Assembly (NCBI GenBank): GCA_023401925.1
Contig: JAEXDA010000039.1
Location: 62,001-126,000 of the forward strand
Length of the DNA stretch: 64,000 bases
Source: Bacillota bacterium
Lineage (GTDB): Bacteria > Bacillota > UBA4882 > UBA8346
Reading direction: 5' to 3'
This document shows positions 52,094 to 60,971 of this stretch, in pieces; the first letter of the stretch is position 1, and every line of letters starts with the position of its first letter. A program made the position numbers and the translations under genes. A model generated the notes under the pieces. It ran no database searches. It saw only the letters and a program-made list of their open reading frames with translations, and was not told the DNA's origin.

Positions 52094-53184
52094 CCCTTGT
52101 CTCCCTCCAGTTTCAAAGCTTTCCCTTCATCCGCCGACCTTTTCAAGGTATCTAAAATAGCTTGGATATAAAGTCCCCGTTCTAAGTTACGGACCGCCTG
52201 TTTACCATAGACGATGGCCTCGATAAATTCATTAACCAATCCCTTGTGGCCTTCCGCTCCCTTGAACTCCTCGGCAACCTGGATCACTTCCCGCTTGGTC
52301 CCTTCATAACCGCTGTTCTGGTCCTTGAAACAAACTTCAACTTCATTGGGATTACCGTGGAAGAGCATCATTCCGCCCGCTCCGATGATTTCCATCATCT
52401 GGCGCGGCATTCCGATACGGCAGGATACAAACGACAACAGCGTGCCGCTTTCCATTTTACCGTTAAAGACAGCGCAATCATCATTGGTAACCGTGCCTTT
52501 GCGATTCTCATCGTCAAGCAGCGTTCTTTCGGGAATCATCGTGCTGCGCATCGCCTGGACTTCACAGAACTTTCCTTGGGTACCGCTTAGCAAATAATCG
52601 GCTAAGTCCAGCATGTGGCAACCGAAATCCGCCAAAGCGCCTGTGCCCGATAACTTCTCCTGCATCCGCCATTCCAGTTTGACCCCGCTGGGATTGGCAA
52701 TCCGGCTGCCGCCCAATTCCTGACGGCAATAAAAAACCGGCCCCATTTTTCCGGAGTCCATGATTTCCTTCATATAGCGAATAGCTGGAATCTCCCGGTA
52801 ATTGAATCCGATCGCGGTCACAATCCTAGGGTGCGCTTTGGCGCAAGCCACCCCCCGTTGGCCTTCCTCATACGACAAAGCATAAGGTTTTTCACAGATT
52901 ACGTGCTTCCCCGCTTCGATGGCGAGTATGGCCAGATCAATGTGGGTATGATTCGGCGTGCAAATGCTGATCGCATCCACTTTCTGAAACAACTCCTCCA
53001 GGGATCCGCAAATCGTAACCCCGGTAACCTTTTTTTCTTCTGCCCAGGCAGCCGCCCGTCCGGGGATCATATCATACATTGCCACCAATTCCGCCTGCTC
53101 ATTGGCGTGATATGCCTCTACATGGTGCTGAGCTATGCCAATGGTATAACCCGTTCCGATAATCCCGACTTTTACTTTTTTCAT
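52090..53184 (-). CDS. Gfo/Idh/MocA-family oxidoreductase
   Basis: 364 aa. Rossmann motif VGIIGTGYTIGIAQHHVEAY, catalytic HVICEKPYALSYEEGQ and C-terminal GTGALADFGCHMLDLADYL. The two dehydrogenases of the cluster could oxidise and re-reduce one sugar at different carbons, a common pattern in such loci. First enzyme gene after the transporter. Confidence 0.9.
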   Translation of the reverse strand: MKKVKVGIIGTGYTIGIAQHHVEAYHANEQAELVAMYDMIPGRAAAWAEEKKVTGVTICGSLEELFQKVDAISICTPNHTHIDLAILAIEAGKHVICEKPYALSYEEGQRGVACAKAHPRIVTAIGFNYREIPAIRYMKEIMDSGKMGPVFYCRQELGGSRIANPSGVKLEWRMQEKLSGTGALADFGCHMLDLADYLLSGTQGKFCEVQAMRSTMIPERTLLDDENRKGTVTNDDCAVFNGKMESGTLLSFVSCRIGMPRQMMEIIGAGGMMLFHGNPNEVEVCFKDQNSGYEGTKREVIQVAEEFKGAEGHKGLVNEFIEAIVYGKQAVRNLERGLYIQAILDTLKRSADEGKALKLEGDKG

Positions 53185-53269
53185 CCTATATCAGCCTCTC
53201 TATGTAAACGAATTCAATCCAATTGGGATCTCCCAATAAAATACCTTGGATATCCTTTGCAAAAATTTT

Positions 53270-54139
53270 TTACGATTTGACCGCTCCGGCAATACCCTCT
53301 ACAAAATACCGCTGTAAGAATAAGAAAATAACAATGATCGGGATCAGGGCAATGGAACCTCCGGCGGCGATACCGGTCCAATCGACAACATACTCCCCTT
53401 TGAGGACGTACAAACCGACGGCCAGCGTCCGTAGGCCAACATTACTCAAACTCAGCACCAACGGAAGGAAAAAGGAATTCCATGTCCAGATGAACTGCAT
53501 AATAATCACACTGCTGATGATCGGTTTGGAAAGCGGCAACATGATTTGGGCAAAATTTCTCATAAAACCGCAACCGTCAATCAAAGCCGCCTCTTCCAGT
53601 TCATTGGGAATCTGTTTGAAAAAGGCCGCAAAAAGCATGATGAAAATCACATTGCCGCTACCTGCTTCGGCCAGGATAATACCCAGTCTGGTATTGAGCA
53701 GCCCCACCGTTTTGATTAGTTCAAAAATAGGAATAATCGTAAATCCCAGCGGTATAAACATACTGGCAACCAAGAGCCCCATGACCACTTTTTTCCCTTT
53801 AAAAGAATACCTACCGACCACAAATCCGGCCATAGCCGTTACAATCAGCACAACCACCACCACGCTTACGGTAATAATCACCGTATTCAAAAAATACTGA
53901 TAGAATTTAGCCTGATTCCAGGCCCGGATTAAATTGGAAAAATTCAACGGCCATGACGGAATCAAACTAAGCCCTTTGGTAAAAAATTCGCTCTGGGTTT
54001 TAAACGAAGCCGCCAGCATCCACAGGAACGGGTAGACCCACACAAATCCGAAAAGCAACAAAAAAAAGTGCATCAAAGTTATTCCATAATTGCGATTCTT
54101 TTTCTTCTTTTTTTCAATGGTAATGACGTTGTAATTCAT
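53270..54139 (-). CDS. Sugar ABC transporter permease (MalG type)
   Basis: 289 aa, about six membrane helices. EAA loop EEAALIDGCGFMRNFAQIML-PLSKP (split here) near residue 190 and a preceding VGRYSFKGK. ATG 54139 (MNYNVITIEKKKKKNRNYG) follows GGAGGGG by 10 bases; a GTG seven codons earlier is inside that site. The Lys-rich N-terminus is cytoplasmic. Carbohydrate uptake transporter-1 family. Confidence 0.92.
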   Translation of the reverse strand: MNYNVITIEKKKKKNRNYGITLMHFFLLLFGFVWVYPFLWMLAASFKTQSEFFTKGLSLIPSWPLNFSNLIRAWNQAKFYQYFLNTVIITVSVVVVVLIVTAMAGFVVGRYSFKGKKVVMGLLVASMFIPLGFTIIPIFELIKTVGLLNTRLGIILAEAGSGNVIFIMLFAAFFKQIPNELEEAALIDGCGFMRNFAQIMLPLSKPIISSVIIMQFIWTWNSFFLPLVLSLSNVGLRTLAVGLYVLKGEYVVDWTGIAAGGSIALIPIIVIFLFLQRYFVEGIAGAVKS

Positions 54140-54166
54140 AAAACTCTTCCCCTCCGGCACCGTAAT

Positions 54167-55093
54167 TTATAAATCCTGCTGCTCCCGTTTGATGATTTTC
54201 ATGAGCACTGATTGGATTATGGCGATTAAAACAATGGATATGCCAAAAAAGATACCGGCGGCCGCCGCATATCCCAGCCTGGGTAATCCCATCTCACTTG
54301 AGAAAGCGTACCGGTAAATGTAGGTTGCTATCACATCGGTGGAAAAGAAAGGGCCCCCTTCGGTCATGGTCTTAATCAAGTCAAATACCTTTAATGAGCC
54401 GGCAATATTTAATAAAGCGATCACTGCGCCAATTGGCAGGACCAGGGGCAAAGTTACATAGCGGAACGTATTCACACTGTTGGCCCCATCCACTTTGGCT
54501 GCTTCATAAAGCTCCTGGGGAACGCCCTGAAGGCCGGCCAACCAATAAATCATATTGGTGCCGATGTTTTTCCAACTAAAGATCAATATCACCGTTCCCA
54601 TGGCCGTCTTGTAATCGCCCAGCCAATTGACAGGCTCTTTCATAATTTTCAAAGACATCAGCAGCGAATTGACAGGGCCGTTGGGTCCCCAAATGAAAAT
54701 CATAATGATTCCGACAATCGATGCGACCGTGATCACCGGCAGGAAAAACAGGGTCCGGTAAAAATTTTTTCCTTTTAATCCGGCATTATTAAGCATCACC
54801 GCGATAATCAAAGCCACTACCAGTTGCACCGGGACCACGCCGATGGTGAACTTGAAACTGTTATAAAAAGCGTTCCAAAAATACTTATCCATGGCCACTT
54901 CTTTAAAATTCTGAAGTCCCACAAAAGTAATGTTGGTGCTAAGGCCGGACCAGTCCAGCATGGCATAATACCAACTGGCGATGATCGGCCAACCTTGAAA
55001 CATAATATACAGCGCCAAGGCCGGAGTCAAAAAGAACCAGCACCATAAATTGATCCGCCGGTTCCGTTTTTTATATAAAAGCGAATTTGCCAT
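54167..55093 (-). CDS. Sugar ABC transporter permease (MalF/UgpA type)
   Basis: 308 aa, six membrane helices. EAA loop ELYEAAKVDGANSVNTFRYV-TLPLVLP (about 195-222). AGGAG before the ATG. Lies between the binding protein and the second permease. No ATPase gene is in this cluster, so a shared MsmX-like ATPase elsewhere is expected, as usual in Bacillota. Confidence 0.92.
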   Translation of the reverse strand: MANSLLYKKRNRRINLWCWFFLTPALALYIMFQGWPIIASWYYAMLDWSGLSTNITFVGLQNFKEVAMDKYFWNAFYNSFKFTIGVVPVQLVVALIIAVMLNNAGLKGKNFYRTLFFLPVITVASIVGIIMIFIWGPNGPVNSLLMSLKIMKEPVNWLGDYKTAMGTVILIFSWKNIGTNMIYWLAGLQGVPQELYEAAKVDGANSVNTFRYVTLPLVLPIGAVIALLNIAGSLKVFDLIKTMTEGGPFFSTDVIATYIYRYAFSSEMGLPRLGYAAAAGIFFGISIVLIAIIQSVLMKIIKREQQDL

Positions 55094-55167
55094 CTTATTC
55101 TCCTATCGATCCAGGTGTTAAAATTAGCGGACAGAGATGATGTCTTCTGCCCGCTATATCCGTTAAT

Positions 55168-56619
55168 TTACTTTACGGCTTTATAGTCTTTGGCGACATA
55201 ATCTTTCATTGGATCCCAATTGGAAAACTTAAAATCAGTCAGTTTTACTTTAGCCCCTTTGGCCTGAGCGGCCTCTACAGCTCTAACCAACTCGGCCTGG
55301 GACTTTTGCGACAATTTTTTTAATTCTGCGGCTGGATCATTGATAGCTCCGACCATCGTCCCCTGAAGTAGTTCCGCCACACTAGGATGAACGTCTTTAA
55401 TCTCCTCATAAACCTTGGCGATCTCCGGATTGCGTACCATCGGATCCGGTGCAAATCGTCCGTAGGATGCCATTACTTTGTAGTAAGCCATCAATTGGGC
55501 ATTTTTAAGATACTGGTCGTTAACGCCTTTGACCGCCGAGAAAAACATTCCGTTTTCAACAACTTTGGATTGATAACCCCCATGGATACTATATTGAGCC
55601 TTTAATAGCTCCATCGCTTCCTTAGGATGTTTGGATTTTGCCGACAAACCGACCCAAGCCTTCGGAGTAAACAGGGCGATCGAACCTTTTCTGCCCTCAT
55701 CGGGAACCGGAGGTGGAGCTACCCCAAATTCCAGGTCAGGATTATCTTTGCCCCAAGTGCTGATGCACCACGAACCTTGTTCAATAAAACCGGCCTGACC
55801 TTGGCCAAAAAGAGCCCGGGCTTCCGGCGCCGAAATATTCATGGTATAAGGATGAATACTTTTATCATCAACCAACCCTTTAAATAGTTGAAATAACTCT
55901 AAAACCGCCTTGGAATCATAAGTCACCTTGCCGGTTGCCAAACTAGCCGGAGAATTTAGATTTAACCCGCTCCCCCCCAGAGAAGACCAGTCCTGAATCA
56001 TATTTTTCCAGCGATTGATTTGTTTTCCGCCTTCAATAAACCCGTAATACTTTCCTTTTCCAGCAGCCGTGATTTTTTTAGCATATTCCCGGAATTCCGA
56101 GTGGGTTTTCGGCGGTTTTTCCGGATCAAGCCCGGCCTCTTTAAAGAGCTTTTTATTATAGAATAGCGCCGTGCTGGGAAGATCCATCCATTCCGGAAAC
56201 CCGTAAATTTTACCTTTAATCATGGTTGTTCCTTCGATGAAAGTCCCATCAATAAAGCTATTGATAACTTGTTTATCCAGGTAACGATTCATCGGTTGGA
56301 ACCACCCGTCCGCCACCATCGAAGCCAGATTCATCCCCACTGGTAACGAAAATAAATCAGGCACATCATTGGATTTCACTGCGGTCAAGATCGTATTTTT
56401 TAACTGGTCGATCGTAAGTTGAGTATACTCAATCTTGATATTGGGATGGCTTTTCATATAATTACGGTAAAATTCCTCCCGGATCGCTTTGGTGCTATCA
56501 CTATAATCCATCACCCGGATGGTCATGATGTTTTCCTTTCCGTAACAAACGGCAATTTGGATGAAAATCATTATGACCAATGTCAAACCTAAAAACAGCC
56601 TCCACCTCAATTTTTTCAT
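55168..56619 (-). CDS. Sugar ABC transporter substrate-binding protein
   Basis: 483 aa extracellular solute-binding protein family 1. N-terminal signal (MKKLRWRLFLGLTLVIMIFI, then IAVCYG), with Cys in VCYG as a possible but poor lipobox. Conserved text DVPDLFSLPVGMN, PEWMDLPSTALFYNKKLFKEA, and QAGFIEQGSWCISTW. AAGGGGG before the ATG. First gene of the operon, divergent from the sensor kinase 223 bases away. Confidence 0.9.
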   Translation of the reverse strand: MKKLRWRLFLGLTLVIMIFIQIAVCYGKENIMTIRVMDYSDSTKAIREEFYRNYMKSHPNIKIEYTQLTIDQLKNTILTAVKSNDVPDLFSLPVGMNLASMVADGWFQPMNRYLDKQVINSFIDGTFIEGTTMIKGKIYGFPEWMDLPSTALFYNKKLFKEAGLDPEKPPKTHSEFREYAKKITAAGKGKYYGFIEGGKQINRWKNMIQDWSSLGGSGLNLNSPASLATGKVTYDSKAVLELFQLFKGLVDDKSIHPYTMNISAPEARALFGQGQAGFIEQGSWCISTWGKDNPDLEFGVAPPPVPDEGRKGSIALFTPKAWVGLSAKSKHPKEAMELLKAQYSIHGGYQSKVVENGMFFSAVKGVNDQYLKNAQLMAYYKVMASYGRFAPDPMVRNPEIAKVYEEIKDVHPSVAELLQGTMVGAINDPAAELKKLSQKSQAELVRAVEAAQAKGAKVKLTDFKFSNWDPMKDYVAKDYKAVK

Positions 56620-56842
56620 CTTAACTCCCCCTTTTTAATTTGAAATCCTAAATCCATCTGCTATAATGGGATTGTAAAACTTTAATTTCATTATGATTAC
56701 AATCGATTCATCTGTAAAGTTGATGAATTTTCAACCTTGCCAAAACCAAGATCATTGATACTGGTTCGAATTTAACGCGGTACTTTTTTCCGCACACTGG
56801 CGGACCAGTCATTTTAGCTTTCACTGTGAGGATTAACAGACA

Positions 56843-58354
56843 TTGCAATATCTATCGCTACTCTTTATCGTTTTTACCATCATGGTGGTTTATAAGAATC
56901 CCAAAAGCCAGACTTCCTGGTTCATGGGTCTGGTGATTCTAGGCTGGTTTCTTTCTCCCTATGGTTTTATCTTGTATCTGGACCGGGACAACATTTATTC
57001 CTTATTTATTAACCGCTATTTCAACCTTCCCTATAGTTGGTGGAATCAGATCGATTTAATGAATCTGGAACGGCTTAATTTAATCCGGCTGATGAACTTC
57101 GGCATCCTGCTGTTTGTATATGCTTTTGCCAGTTTTTCCATTGCCTTTACTCGGAACGGCGATCGGAAAAATATACGGCTCTATCTGTTATTAATCATCG
57201 CCCCTTTGTTTGAGTTGTTCATATATGATCCAATAGCCTATAAAAAGATTTATTTGATCCTCACGACCGGAAATCCGTCTATCTTCACAGCGACTCAATT
57301 TAATGCCATCAGCAAATTCATTTATGATCTGACCCGGTTTGCCAATATCCTCTATTTGCTCGGGGCGCTCACTTTATTGATCATTTATTTAAAACAACGA
57401 AACCAGATCCCCTTTATCAGAAATTTTACCGCCTTTGTTCTGGTTGGATTCATACCCATTATCGTCTTGTTTTTGTTGACTTTTTGGTGGGCGCCGAATG
57501 AATTGATGACTGTCTCGGCTATTGCCAACTATGTAAGCTTCAATGTAGTGGATTTATCCCAAAAATACTGGCTGTTTTCCATATTCCGTTATTTTTTAAT
57601 CATTACTGTACCGCTGATCCTTTATGCTTCTTGGAAATATAGCTCTTCCGAGGCTAATTACCGCAAGCAGGAAAACTTGATTACCAAGAGTATTAATGTT
57701 GCCCATCTGGGAGCCCGGGTTTTCAGTCATGCCTTAAAAAACCAAATCATTTCCATCCAGGGGGAAGCCGAATACTTACAAAGTAAACTGCAGGGGCAAG
57801 GAGATTTGCTGGAGAGCATCCGAACGATTCAGGGAGCCTGTGATGAGACCCTTCAACGTTTGAACGAATTATATGACCGTTTTCGAATCATTGATCTGGA
57901 GTTGCGTCCAGCCGAATTAGTTATCCCGGTAAATGAAGCGTTGCAGAATTTTGCCAGAACCATACCGGCCCATATCAAATTGCAGCATGAATATCCTCCG
58001 GAAAACCCTTCAGTATATCTGGATATCAAACACCTTAAAGAAGTCATCGTGGTGATTTTAAACAATGCTTTGGAAGCCATTGGGGGAAAGAATGGTAATA
58101 TTACCGTGATCATCAGAAATATCGACAATTGGAGTATCATTGAAATTTCGGACACCGGGGCGGGAATATCCAAAGAACAGCAAAAACATATTTTTGAACC
58201 GTTTTATACCACCAAATCTTCGTCTAAAAATTGGGGCATCGGTTTATCCTATGTCCATAAGATTGTCACCGCACACAATGGCAAAATCTTCGTAGACAGT
58301 CAACCGGGACAAGGCAGTACTTTTAAACTTATTTTTCCATCCATCCGTTCTTAA
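56843..58354 (+). CDS. Membrane sensor histidine kinase
   Basis: 503 aa, TTG start with GAGGA upstream. Residues 1-270 hold about seven membrane helices without a large external loop (7TM-sensor-like). The catalytic core has His in HLGARVFSHALKNQIISIQG (about 300), a coiled region, N box LNNALEAIGG, G1 ISDTGAGIS, F box FEPFYTTK and G2 GIGLSYVHKI. Probably senses a membrane or extracellular sugar signal and controls the divergent transporter operon. Confidence 0.88.
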   Translation: MQYLSLLFIVFTIMVVYKNPKSQTSWFMGLVILGWFLSPYGFILYLDRDNIYSLFINRYFNLPYSWWNQIDLMNLERLNLIRLMNFGILLFVYAFASFSIAFTRNGDRKNIRLYLLLIIAPLFELFIYDPIAYKKIYLILTTGNPSIFTATQFNAISKFIYDLTRFANILYLLGALTLLIIYLKQRNQIPFIRNFTAFVLVGFIPIIVLFLLTFWWAPNELMTVSAIANYVSFNVVDLSQKYWLFSIFRYFLIITVPLILYASWKYSSSEANYRKQENLITKSINVAHLGARVFSHALKNQIISIQGEAEYLQSKLQGQGDLLESIRTIQGACDETLQRLNELYDRFRIIDLELRPAELVIPVNEALQNFARTIPAHIKLQHEYPPENPSVYLDIKHLKEVIVVILNNALEAIGGKNGNITVIIRNIDNWSIIEISDTGAGISKEQQKHIFEPFYTTKSSSKNWGIGLSYVHKIVTAHNGKIFVDSQPGQGSTFKLIFPSIRS

Positions 58355-58357
58355 CCA

Positions 58358-58390
58358 ACCTTGAGGATGATGAAATTTCACCCTCAAGGT
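58358..58390 (+). other. Intercistronic hairpin
   Basis: Perfect 9-bp stem ACCTTGAGG / CCTCAAGGT with a 15-base loop between the kinase and the regulator. No T-run follows, so it more likely stabilises or partly attenuates the message than terminates it. Confidence 0.6.
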
Positions 58391-58435
58391 GTACATTGGA
58401 CGATTTCATAAAACAAAACATTGGAGTTGTTTACC

Positions 58436-59131
58436 TTGGCGGACACAATCATCAAAGTATTAATTGCCGATGATATTGAGGCAATCCATAAAAGAATCGG
58501 CCGCATTATCGCTACCGATCCCCAGTTTCAAATCGTGGGGAATGCCAAAACCGGTTATGAAACTACGATTTTAGCCTCAATCCATCAACCGGACGTCATT
58601 TTGATGGACATTGAAATGGAAAACAGAATGGCCGGTATTACGGCGACTCGCGAGATCTTAAAACAGTTTCCCAAAATCAAAATTATTATCTTGACTGTCT
58701 ATGAAGAGGACGAACTGGTATTTGCAGCATTTCAAGCCGGCGTTATTGATTACATTATTAAAAACGCCAGTCCAACTGAAATCCTAACCGCGATTCGGGA
58801 TGCTTATTACGACCGTTCTCCAATCCGCCCGGCGATTGCCCAAAAAATTCGCACTGAATTTAAGCGGGTGAAGTCGGCTGAAGAAGGTATTTTATTTTAT
58901 CTCAATATTATAACCCAGCTTACCGCCACCGAACTGGATGTTTTAAATTTGTTCGTACAAGGAAAAGGGCGGATGGAAATCTGCGACATTCGCAACGTGG
59001 AACTGAACACGGTCAAAAGCCAAATTCACAGCATTCTCAAAAAATTTGACAAACATAACATTGAAGAAGTGGTCAACATTCTCAAGGAGTACCAAATTTT
59101 TGAGGTATTGCGGAGCAGCGGTAAATACTAA
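58436..59131 (+). CDS. Response regulator with LuxR-like output domain
   Basis: 231 aa. TTG at 58436 (MADTIIKVLIADDIEAIHKR) chosen because GGAG lies 9 bases upstream; another TTG five codons earlier has no site. Phosphoacceptor Asp in DVILMDIEMENRMAG, Lys in VIDYIIKNAS, C-terminal LTATELDVLNLFVQGKGRME and ELNTVKSQIHSILKKF resembling a LuxR helix-turn-helix. Partner of the preceding membrane kinase. Confidence 0.88.
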   Translation: MADTIIKVLIADDIEAIHKRIGRIIATDPQFQIVGNAKTGYETTILASIHQPDVILMDIEMENRMAGITATREILKQFPKIKIIILTVYEEDELVFAAFQAGVIDYIIKNASPTEILTAIRDAYYDRSPIRPAIAQKIRTEFKRVKSAEEGILFYLNIITQLTATELDVLNLFVQGKGRMEICDIRNVELNTVKSQIHSILKKFDKHNIEEVVNILKEYQIFEVLRSSGKY

Positions 59132-59157
59132 AGATCCAGTATTCCTAAAAGTGCACT

Positions 59158-59880
59158 TTATTTTGATATTAAAATGATTCCCAATCCTAACATCAACCAA
59201 TCAATGGTACCGGTTAATATTTTTTTATCAAGCCTTGCAAAAATTTTAAGCCCCAGTATGCTTCCGATAATGGTTGCAAAAAAGGACAGTATCACATAGG
59301 GGATGATTTCCGCAGTAAGATTTCCGCAGATGCCATGGCTTATCAAGACGATAACCCCAGAGACGATAAAAACAAACTCCAGGCTGGCCTTGTAGGAAAG
59401 GCTATCTTCAATGGTATGGGCCAGATAAAACACCAAGGGCGGGCCTCCCATATTAAATAGGCCAGTGAATATCCCGCTGGTTATTCCGGCTAACAATTGA
59501 TTTTTAATATTCGTCTTCATGGGGACTTTTTTTCCAACGGTTGTCAAGAAAAAAACAGCCATCAGAATAATACTGGCGCCCAAAATTTTTTGGAGTGCTT
59601 TTTCATCGCAAATACCAAGAATAAATACACCTACCGGTATAAAAAGCAACCCTGCTGCCAAAGGCGGCCAAATTGCCTTGTAGTTAATTTTCCCCCGGAG
59701 CTTGCAACAAACAGTAAAACTGATAAATAACGAACTAATCGCAACCAGCACTGCAGTTGTTTTTAACGGGAGGATTAACGACAACACCGACATGACAAAT
59801 ATTCCGTACCCAAAGCTTAAAGAACCATGAATCAGGCTTCCCGCAAAACATATTATAAATATTAATCCATATCTTTCCAT
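59158..59880 (-). CDS. TauE/SafE-family (TSUP) permease
   Basis: 240 aa, about eight membrane helices. Family motif FAGSLIHGSLSFGYGIFVMS and GITSGIFTGLFNMGGPPLVFYL. The family exports or imports organosulfur or C1-C2 organic anions. A second TSUP gene follows upstream after a terminator; its partner is a LarA-like protein. Convergent with the response regulator. Confidence 0.85.
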   Translation of the reverse strand: MERYGLIFIICFAGSLIHGSLSFGYGIFVMSVLSLILPLKTTAVLVAISSLFISFTVCCKLRGKINYKAIWPPLAAGLLFIPVGVFILGICDEKALQKILGASIILMAVFFLTTVGKKVPMKTNIKNQLLAGITSGIFTGLFNMGGPPLVFYLAHTIEDSLSYKASLEFVFIVSGVIVLISHGICGNLTAEIIPYVILSFFATIIGSILGLKIFARLDKKILTGTIDWLMLGLGIILISK

Positions 59881-59952
59881 GAATGAATCTTAATCCTCCG
59901 CTCCAAATACACCCGGTTGCGATGAATCGTTACCGATTGTAAACATTACTAT

Positions 59953-59984
59953 GAAAAAAGGAAGTCGGAAGGCTTCCTTTTTTC
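59953..59984 (-). terminator. Terminator of the larA/TSUP operon
   Basis: Perfect 12-bp stem GAAAAAAGGAAG / CTTCCTTTTTTC with the loop TCGGAAGG. A-rich and T-rich flanks allow termination on either strand. Confidence 0.85.
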
Positions 59985-60039
59985 AAACGTTACTTTTTGC
60001 GCGAAAATATTTTGGAACCCTCATCTTCTTGAAACGCCA

Positions 60040-60954
60040 CTATAACCAAATTTCATGGATTACATCCCATACAATAACTCCAATTGCCAAAACGAGGATC
60101 CAGGCAAAATATTTGCGAATCATCCGGCCGCCAAAAAAGCGGGAGGCGTAAACCCCTATTTGGACTCCAACCAAAGACCCGATAAGTAAAAAAGCGACCA
60201 GTAAAAGTTCCACATGCCCTTGCAGCGCATGGCGTAAGGCTCCATAGCCGGTTGAAAACAGCAATTGAAAGGCCCCGGTACCCACGGCCACGGCAGTTGG
60301 CATACCAATGACATACACCATTAAAGGGAAATTGATAAATCCGCCGCCCACACCCAAAAAACCGGTCAAAATTCCCACAAAAAAACTGATTACAAGCGGA
60401 ACCCAGATACTCATTGATGAAATCCCGGAATGGGGGAACTCCAATTGCGGAGAAATACGGCAAGCCCGCAAACGTTTCGATACGGAGGAGGCTGCCACTT
60501 CTTCTCCTGAAGAGTTGGAGGTTTCTTTCCAAATAAGAATCGCTACCCCGACCATTAATATTAAAAATATCCCGTTTAACACCAAATCTAATATAGGCAT
60601 AGAATGAGCATTGATGATCACGCGTCCGCTATTATTGAGCGATTTTAAAAGCCGGACTCCGACCTCGGTGCCTCCCAAAGAACCAGCGGCCATGACCATG
60701 CCCATGATTAAATCTACATTTTTATATTTCCAATGTTTCCAGGCCGAAAAAGTGCCGTTGATAAAAATCTGCAGCAAATCACTTCCCACCGCAATCGGAT
60801 AAGGAATGCCAAAAACGATTTTAAGCAACGGCGTTAGGAGAAATCCTCCCCCAACACCAAACATACCGGTTAGAAAACCGATAAATGCGCCAAGTAAAAC
60901 CAACCCCGGCCAATAAATATTCATGTCGGCCATTGATAAATGAATTTGCCACAT
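60040..60954 (-). CDS. TauE/SafE-family (TSUP) permease, two-repeat form
   Basis: 304 aa, about eight to nine helices in two related halves: GVGGGFLLTPLLKIVFGIPY near the N-terminus and GVGGGFINFPLMVYVIGMPT later, each with the GVGGG signature. An internal linker is charged (KETSNSSGEEVAASSVSKRL). AAAGGAG before the ATG. Lies 17 bases after larA, so it probably carries the substrate or product of that enzyme. Confidence 0.88.
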   Translation of the reverse strand: MWQIHLSMADMNIYWPGLVLLGAFIGFLTGMFGVGGGFLLTPLLKIVFGIPYPIAVGSDLLQIFINGTFSAWKHWKYKNVDLIMGMVMAAGSLGGTEVGVRLLKSLNNSGRVIINAHSMPILDLVLNGIFLILMVGVAILIWKETSNSSGEEVAASSVSKRLRACRISPQLEFPHSGISSMSIWVPLVISFFVGILTGFLGVGGGFINFPLMVYVIGMPTAVAVGTGAFQLLFSTGYGALRHALQGHVELLLVAFLLIGSLVGVQIGVYASRFFGGRMIRKYFAWILVLAIGVIVWDVIHEIWL

Positions 60955-60971
60955 TGAAGATTACTCCTTTA

